Of a stretch of DNA of 64,000 nt, positions 58,216 through 64,000 are shown one piece after another. The stretch comes from Ciona savignyi (taxonomy: Eukaryota; Chordata; Ascidiacea; Phlebobranchia; Cionidae). Both the position numbers and the translations under genes were made by a program. Position 1 is the first letter of the stretch. Each line of letters opens with the position of its first letter. Location: positions 150,769-214,768 of the forward strand of contig CH003284.1 in NCBI GenBank assembly GCA_000149265.1, written 5' to 3'. Below the pieces are notes generated by a model. The model worked only from the letters and a program-made list of their open reading frames with translations, was not told where the DNA came from and ran no database searches.

Positions 58216-58447
58216 GGGTAAAACTAAAAGAAGGAAAAGCGGGAAGGAGGGAAAGAGGAAAATTGCCCACTAAAATAAAGATTATGACAATAAAGTTAGT
58301 ATTAAACATGTGGTTGGTTTAGGGTTAGTTCTGGGGTAAAGGTTAGGGTTAGTTCTGGGGTTAAGATTGGTGTTAAGGGTAGGTTTAAAATTAGTTTTCA
58401 TAGTTTTAGTAAGCAGTCTCCCGCTTTCCCTCTTTTTACTGTCGCCC
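58216..58447. mobile_element. MITE, GGGCAACGCTAAAGGGAGGG family, copy 3
   Basis: Ends GGGTAAAACTAAAAGAAGG and CCCTCTTTTTACTGTCGCCC; flanks gtgtatgat and gtgtatggt. Central gttagttctggggt repeats twice. Confidence 0.83.
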
Positions 58448-59034
58448 GTGTATGGTGCAATTTCTAGATTGTTAAATATATCTTCCCTTTTTTCAATTAT
58501 GCGTATATATTTTGCAATGATATTGGGCGCGGCGTATCATCAACGGAACTTCTGCAAATGAGCACGGCACGTAGTTGTTTGTCGCGTTAGGGTGCTGCGC
58601 TGAAGTGACTTTGCTATTTTCGTCTTATTTGTTTGCACTGGACCGTGCCCCGCGAATGGCGCTTCGCTTCAAATAAGGTAATCGACACATTATACGTCGG
58701 GTTTCTCAACGGTTCAGTTTTTCTTCCGGAAATCCCCCAGGTATACTCAGCACAGGACCGGGTGAAAAAGGCTTCATTTCCATTGTGCTGAGCTCAGTTT
58801 TCTGTGTTGGTATTGTTGATTGCATATTAAGAATTGGGTGTGGTTCTAATTGGCCTGATCTTGCTCTTATCCGAATTAGACATGTTTTACGTCAAGGTTG
58901 TATTAAATTAGGTCATGGAATTTTGTATTTTTTTGTGATTAGTTAATAAGGCTGCAAAATAAAAAAAATGACGCTAGTAAAAATTGGGTAATAAACAATA
59001 TTAATTTGTAGTCCTAAATCTTATAGAAGTTGGA
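58448..59034. other. intergenic, nothing recognised
   Basis: Slightly less AT-rich (cgcgaatggcgcttcgcttc). No gene or repeat identified. Confidence 0.5.
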
Positions 59035-59564
59035 TTTTAAAGAAAATCCCTTATTATCCACCCCTTCTCATATCAAACTAAAAAACAAATATCATAAAGT
59101 TATAACTCTTTTGACATATACTGCACATAGTACAAAGCACACCCCTTTTAATTTGTTTTAACAATTGCGACACAGATTTGGTCTGTTTCGCTTGCTTAGT
59201 GACATGTGACGGACGTGCTCGCTCGATGTTTTTTCTGCTATTGGAAAGCGGAACTGTTTAGGTTGTCATTTTTCACATCTGAATCCGGTCGCGTACATTA
59301 GGTATTACTTTTTAGTGTTCTGTCATACCATATTCACATTAGCTCAGTCATAATATATGAAATGCAGCTCCAGTTGCTAGCAGTACAGACAGTGATAAAT
59401 AGAAAGGGTGATTTTATATTTTATAAATGTCAGTTTAATAAAAACAGTAAAACGAAAAAGCAGTAAAATGCTAAAGCAAAGAAACCAGCAATCTCAGTTA
59501 TAATTGCACATTGGTATTAAAGTAGATAACAAAATATTATTATGGTTGAACCAATATATAGATC

Positions 59565-60025
59565 CAGGCCCGGTGCTAGGAACCGCGGGGCTCAATTAGA
59601 AATGTGATTGCGGGGCCCCTACTCTTCATAGCAAAATTTATGGGTGTTAATATATCATAAAATACATACCAGTACATATAAACTACAAAAATAGACATTT
59701 AATACTTGCTATAAAACAAATTAAAGGTAATGTGGCTGCTTATTTACGATATCTTGTTTTACTTCAATATATATATATATATATATGCTGTTTAGCAACC
59801 ATATCCATTATGACGTAACAGGCAGACACAGAACTATAAATTTGACTTAGTTACGATGCATAACAAATTGAAATTATAAGAAAGAATTTTATTTCACTTT
59901 TTATTTTACGTTTCAGTAGTATTTTAAACCTCGTAATACAGAAAGACCCCCGCTAGGGCGGGGCCCCTTCAAGGTGCGGGGCACAATTTGATCTAATCGG
60001 TCAAATCGGCCTAAAACCGGCCCTG
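59565..60025. mobile_element. 461-bp hAT-like MITE with empty site in the neighbouring duplicate
   Basis: Ends CAGGCCCGGTGCTAGG and AAAACCGGCCCTG; perfect 8-bp target duplication tatagatc. The second copy of the surrounding duplication (about 61,352) has a single tatagatc and no insert. Confidence 0.93.
59767..59786. repeat. (TA)n microsatellite
   Basis: About 10 TA units inside the 461-bp MITE. Confidence 0.9.
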
Positions 60026-60617
60026 TATAGATCGGTTTAGTACTGTTGGTATAATAAGTTCACATAGGCGAATATTACGTTTGGTTAAATAGTTAAGTTC
60101 AAAACTATACTATCATGTAGTTCTTATTTTTTTATGAATGTTTACTTAATGCCGCCATAGTTAAGCTATAAAGGTACCATAGCAACGTTCGGATAAGTTT
60201 TCGTTGTTTGCTTGCACGCCATTGCGGTAACATAACTTTAAGTCTCAGCTATTGGTCAAGCAACAACATGGCTCTTAAGTAAGGCAGTATTTAAAGGATT
60301 TTTATAAAAAGACACCACTAAGTTGTATTGGCTGAAATGTTTTTTTTTGTAATTTGATAATGTTTGCCGCCAAATTTCGTAATGCATACATAGAAATACA
60401 ATAATGTATTTCTTAGAAAAGGTAGTTTTAACCATTTTTGTAACAATGGTTAAGTAAAATCTAGATGAAATTATATACCTTAATTCGAAAAACTGTTTCG
60501 TTAAATTATCAATTCATGTAAATGTCTAAAAGAATTCTTAAGGTGGGCTTAGGGAGTAAATAAGCTTTATATATTTTTGTATTTAATCCTCCAGTCGCTC
60601 TAGGGTTAGAATTGGAG

Positions 60618-60800
60618 GTAGGTTATTCATGTTTATCCCCGTGAATGGGAAAACCAAGGCGATTAACACACGGGCAATCGTCAGATCACCTACAGTGTCG
60701 GGTTACCGAAGCTATTGCAGTGTGTTGTATATCATAGACCTGTTCCTTCAATTTGGTAGAACCCATTAATCCGCTGGGTTCGGGCAATGCGGTCGCTAGG
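60618..60800 (-). mobile_element. SINE-A, inside duplication copy 1
   Basis: ggttattcatgtttatccc to cgctgggttcgggcaatgc. Confidence 0.85.
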
Positions 60801-60830
60801 TTCACTCTGCTGTATGTTGTGACGTTTGAT

Positions 60831-62165
60831 GATAAAGAAAATTTCTTTTATTATCCGCATCCCTCCATATCAAACTAAAAAACAAATGTCATAAAGTTAT
60901 AACTCTTGTGACATATACTGCACATAATACAAAGCACACCCCTTTCCATTGGTTTTAACAATTGCGACACAGATTTGGTCTGTTTCGCTTGCTTAATGAC
61001 ATGTGACGGGCGTGCTCGCTCGATTATGTTTTTTTCTGCTATTGGAAAGCGGAACTGTTTAGGTTGTCATTTTTTCACATCGGGCGCGTACAATAGGTAT
61101 TACTTTTCAGTGTTCTGTCATACCATATTCACATTAGCTCAGTCATAATATATGAAATGCAGCTCCAGTTGCTAGCAGTACAGACAGTGATAAATAGAAA
61201 GGGTGATTTTATATTCCATAAATGTCAGTTTAATAAAAACATTAAAAAGAAAAAGCAGTAAAATGCTAAAGCAAAGAAACCAGCAATCTCAGTTATAATT
61301 GCACATTGGTATTAAAGTAGATAACAAAATATTATTATGGTTGAACCAATATATAGATCGGTTTAGTACTGTTGGTATAATAAGTTCACATAGGCGAATA
61401 TTACGTTTGGTGTAATAGTTATTTTCAAAACTATACTATCATGTAGTTCTTATTTTTTTATGAATGTTTACTTAATGCCGCCATAGTTAAGCTATAAAGG
61501 TACCATAGCAACGTTCGGATAAGTTCTCTTTGTTTGCTTGCACGCCATTGCGGTATAACATAACTTTAAGTCTCAGTTATTGGTCAAGCAACAACATGGC
61601 TCTTAAGTATAAGGCAGTATTTAAAGGATTTTTATAAAAATACACCACTAAGTTGTATTGGCTGAAATGTTTTTTTTTTGTAATTTGATAATGTTTGCCG
61701 CCAAATTTCGTAATGCATACATAGAAATACAATAATGTATTTCTTAGAAAAGGTAGTTTTAACCATTTTTGTAACAATGGTTAAGTAAAATCTAGTTGAA
61801 ATTATATACCTTAATTCGAAAAACTGTTTTGTTAAATTATCAATTCATGTAAATGTCTAAAAGAATTCTTAAGATGGGCTTAGGGAGTAAATAAACTTTA
61901 TATATTTTTGTATTTAATCCTCCAGTCGCTCTAGGGTTAGAATTGGAGGTAGAATATTCATGTTTATCCCCGTGAATGGGAAAACCAAGAGGATTAACAC
62001 ATGGGCAATCGTCAGATCACCTCGCGCCCATCGTCGGGTTACCGAAGCTATTGCAGTGTGTTGTATATGATAGACCTGTTCCTTCAATTTGGTAGAACCC
62101 ATTAATCCGCTGGTTTCAGGCAATGCGGTCGCTAGGTTCACTCTGCTGTATGTTGTGACGTTTGA
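60831..62165. repeat. tandem duplication, copy 2
   Basis: About 1.33 kb, directly repeated from copy 1, including the same SINE-A copy. It ends about 230 bases before the ZU5 protein start codon. Confidence 0.93.
61950..62126 (-). mobile_element. SINE-A, inside duplication copy 2
   Basis: Same insertion as 60,618, duplicated with its surroundings; retains the cgcgccca block lost in copy 1. Confidence 0.85.
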
Positions 62166-62394
62166 GTAAACATTACACCAAGTAACTCCATATTCACTTA
62201 GTTTATTTCGCAGGTTTAAAAATAGATATAGTTAACTTGTGAGCATTGTGTTTAATATCCCAGCGGCTTTGTAATAATGGAACGTTGGATTGTGGATACC
62301 TGAGTGATAAAAAGAAGTTTTATTTTGCTAAAATTTTTGCTAAATTTTGCTCACTGAACATTTTCGATTGGATACGAACACAACTCCAAGAACA

Positions 62395-64000
62395 ATGTCA
62401 TCACAAGCAATATCTTTAACCACGACGTCTTCAACTTTCGCTGTATTTTCCACGACACAGTCTGTCGTCAATACGTTTTTAGAAACGGCACTTGAATTCG
62501 GAATTTATGTGGGACTGGGTTTGGTCGTACTTTTATGCATTTGTATCGCATATGCTCTGGGCGTTTGTATTTACCAACGAAGGAAAGCCAACTTAGTATT
62601 TCTGGATGCCGAAGCTGATAAAAAGTCGCCTAAAAAACAAGCGGAGAAAACAACACAACCAAACTATACCTCCGGAAAAACGACTTACATCAAAACTATT
62701 CTACCCGAAGAAAATCTAAAAACGGATTTTATAGACTCGAGGGAAGACAGTATTAAGAAGATAATACACCTGCCTTACAAGGGCAAGACCATTAAGTCAG
62801 GAGAAACAATTACAGTTGGAGTAAAAGGGGAAAAAATCTACTGCGGGGACTATTCAATTGACATCCCGCCTAAAGCGCTACTCAAGGACACAGAACTAAC
62901 ATTTTGTGTGGAAGAAGGTATCCCTCGCAATGACGCCTTTATCTGTATTGGACCGACTTTAAAATGTGAACCGTCCGGTACGCAGTTTAACAAAGCTATC
63001 ATCGTCAGTGTTTCCACTAGTTTTGCGTCAAGAAAGAAAGAAAAGCTTGTGAAAACCACCATTTTCGTAAGGCATGATGTGGACAAGCAATGGCAGAAAG
63101 AATCAACCGTAAAACTCTCCACAGATGGCAAACTCGTATACAAGGCAAGACACTTTTCAGAAAGATCACCTCAAGTTAGTCAGCGAGCTCTCAGAGACCT
63201 AAATCGGAATTTTTGGTCAGTCGGTTGGCTTCGACATTTTTCGGATCTTAAAAAAAAAACTTTGTCTTGGTACATTATGCGAGCTAACAACCCCAGTTAT
63301 TCAGCCATTTGCGACCAATTTAAAAGCGAAAGTGCTTTAGACCTGCAGGATTTTACTGCAAGAGCGGATAGACCTTTGTATCTTGTAATGCAACCTACTC
63401 AAGGGCTGGTAACTGACCCAACCCAAACTGTGATAGATCCTGTAAGATTCAACAATAATGTAAATTGCTCGATATCGTCAGCATTTCTGTTACAAAACGT
63501 AGATGGAGAACGTATGACGCGAATCCACTGCGCAGTGAAACAACTTCTTGACTCGGGTAACAACTGCGACCTTGCAACGAACACAGTGGATATTGAATGG
63601 GTCGACCCAAGTCCTAACACCAGTACTCAGTCATTTCATCTAAGTGACAGCAACGTCGATCTGCAAAACGGTGACAGGTATTACTTTAATACCAGTGAGG
63701 ACTCATTGCTTCTACAGCCTGACAACCAAGGATCTTCAAACACACCTCATCCGGTTGGGCTGCCTAATACGTCATCGCGGACTTTCCCGCGTCGGCAACT
63801 GCGCACGGCACCCAGTTCGTCACAGGCGCCCCAACAACCGCGCCCTCTATCTGAGGAAATAAGGACAGGCACGCCAGCACGCCGCTACAGGGCGCCCTCA
63901 AACACTTCGACGCCAACTGCAACCCTCGAGAGAGCACAACCTGTAATCAGGGACAACAGGCAGGAGCAATTCGGCATTGCCACGATCCCTGAAGGAAGTG
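62395..64000 (+). CDS. single-pass membrane protein with ZU5-like cytoplasmic domain, 3' end outside window
   Basis: One open frame of 535 codons from ATG at 62,395 to the right edge with no stop. Residues 1-35 are Ser/Thr-rich with no clear cleavable signal peptide. Residues about 36-60 form one hydrophobic span (FGIYVGLGLVVLLCICIAYA), followed by basic QRRK, suggesting an outside N-terminus. Residues about 145-255 resemble a ZU5 domain as in UNC5, ankyrin and PIDD: YSIDIPPKALLKDTELTFCV, then IGPTLKCEPSGTQFNKAIIV. Residues about 285-400 could be a diverged UPA-type region; 445-535 is a Pro/Ser/Arg-rich tail. No death domain is reached. A short upstream frame (62,277-62,303) and a possible acceptor (tttcgcag, about 62,213) precede the start. 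Receptor-like signalling scaffold is inference; I do not recognise an orthologue. Two minus-strand frames inside it are shadows. Confidence 0.8.
   Translation, partial: MSSQAISLTTTSSTFAVFSTTQSVVNTFLETALEFGIYVGLGLVVLLCICIAYALGVCIYQRRKANLVFLDAEADKKSPKKQAEKTTQPNYTSGKTTYIKTILPEENLKTDFIDSREDSIKKIIHLPYKGKTIKSGETITVGVKGEKIYCGDYSIDIPPKALLKDTELTFCVEEGIPRNDAFICIGPTLKCEPSGTQFNKAIIVSVSTSFASRKKEKLVKTTIFVRHDVDKQWQKESTVKLSTDGKLVYKARHFSERSPQVSQRALRDLNRNFWSVGWLRHFSDLKKKTLSWYIMRANNPSYSAICDQFKSESALDLQDFTARADRPLYLVMQPTQGLVTDPTQTVIDPVRFNNNVNCSISSAFLLQNVDGERMTRIHCAVKQLLDSGNNCDLATNTVDIEWVDPSPNTSTQSFHLSDSNVDLQNGDRYYFNTSEDSLLLQPDNQGSSNTPHPVGLPNTSSRTFPRRQLRTAPSSSQAPQQPRPLSEEIRTGTPARRYRAPSNTSTPTATLERAQPVIRDNRQEQFGIATIPEGS

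Larger units (their letters stand above)
59035..60830. repeat. tandem duplication, copy 1 (with MITE insert)
   Basis: Matches 60,831-62,165 nearly base for base, apart from the 461-bp MITE and small indels. Both copies end caatgcggtcgctaggttc through gttgtgacgtttga. Confidence 0.93.

Noticed and set aside
62850-63620. Minus-strand frames near the right edge
   Set aside because: Shadows of the long plus-strand ZU5 frame.

Overview
The window is intron-rich, AT-rich animal DNA. The two conserved genes (an ATM kinase and an SPDEF-type ETS factor), fast-diverging protein sequence, mostly short introns, splice acceptors placed just before start codons and very dense tRNA-derived SINEs fit a tunicate such as Ciona. 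The clade is an inference; no marker in the window proves it.

Layout. (1) About 1-45,377, minus strand: one large gene, ATM. I rebuilt 46 coding exons from the start codon at 45,377 to an exon cut by the left edge. They encode about 2,527 residues, from the N-terminal TAN region through the HEAT-repeat solenoid and most of the FAT domain. The PI3K-like kinase domain must lie left of base 1. Nearly every exon join keeps reading frame and aligns with vertebrate ATM. The exceptions are exon 38 (one extra base) and the exon 6/7 join (phase mismatch). (2) 46,154-52,954, minus strand: a five-exon SPDEF-like gene (PNT/SAM domain, then a C-terminal ETS domain), about 0.8 kb upstream of ATM and in the same orientation. 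(3) 53-62.3 kb: intergenic, with SINEs, MITEs and a 1.3-kb tandem duplication. (4) 62,395 to the right edge, plus strand: an open, unfinished single-pass membrane protein with a ZU5-like cytoplasmic domain.

Mobile DNA fills the ATM introns and the intergenic space. There are about 40 copies or fragments of a tRNA-derived SINE (called SINE-A here), seven copies of a second SINE resembling tRNA-Ser/Leu (SINE-B), two short dispersed families (C and D), at least ten MITEs with recognisable terminal inverted repeats and target duplications (mostly 8-9 bp, hAT-like), and many minisatellites. The most unusual object is a 2.35-kb element in ATM intron 15 (27,495-29,840). It has 580-bp terminal inverted repeats and TTAA flanks, and carries a THAP zinc finger on one strand convergent with a cysteine-rich P2X7-C-terminal-like reading frame on the other. 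Two runs of 100 N mark assembly gaps.

ATM (DNA-damage checkpoint kinase) and SPDEF (transcription factor) have no evident joint function; they are simply neighbours.
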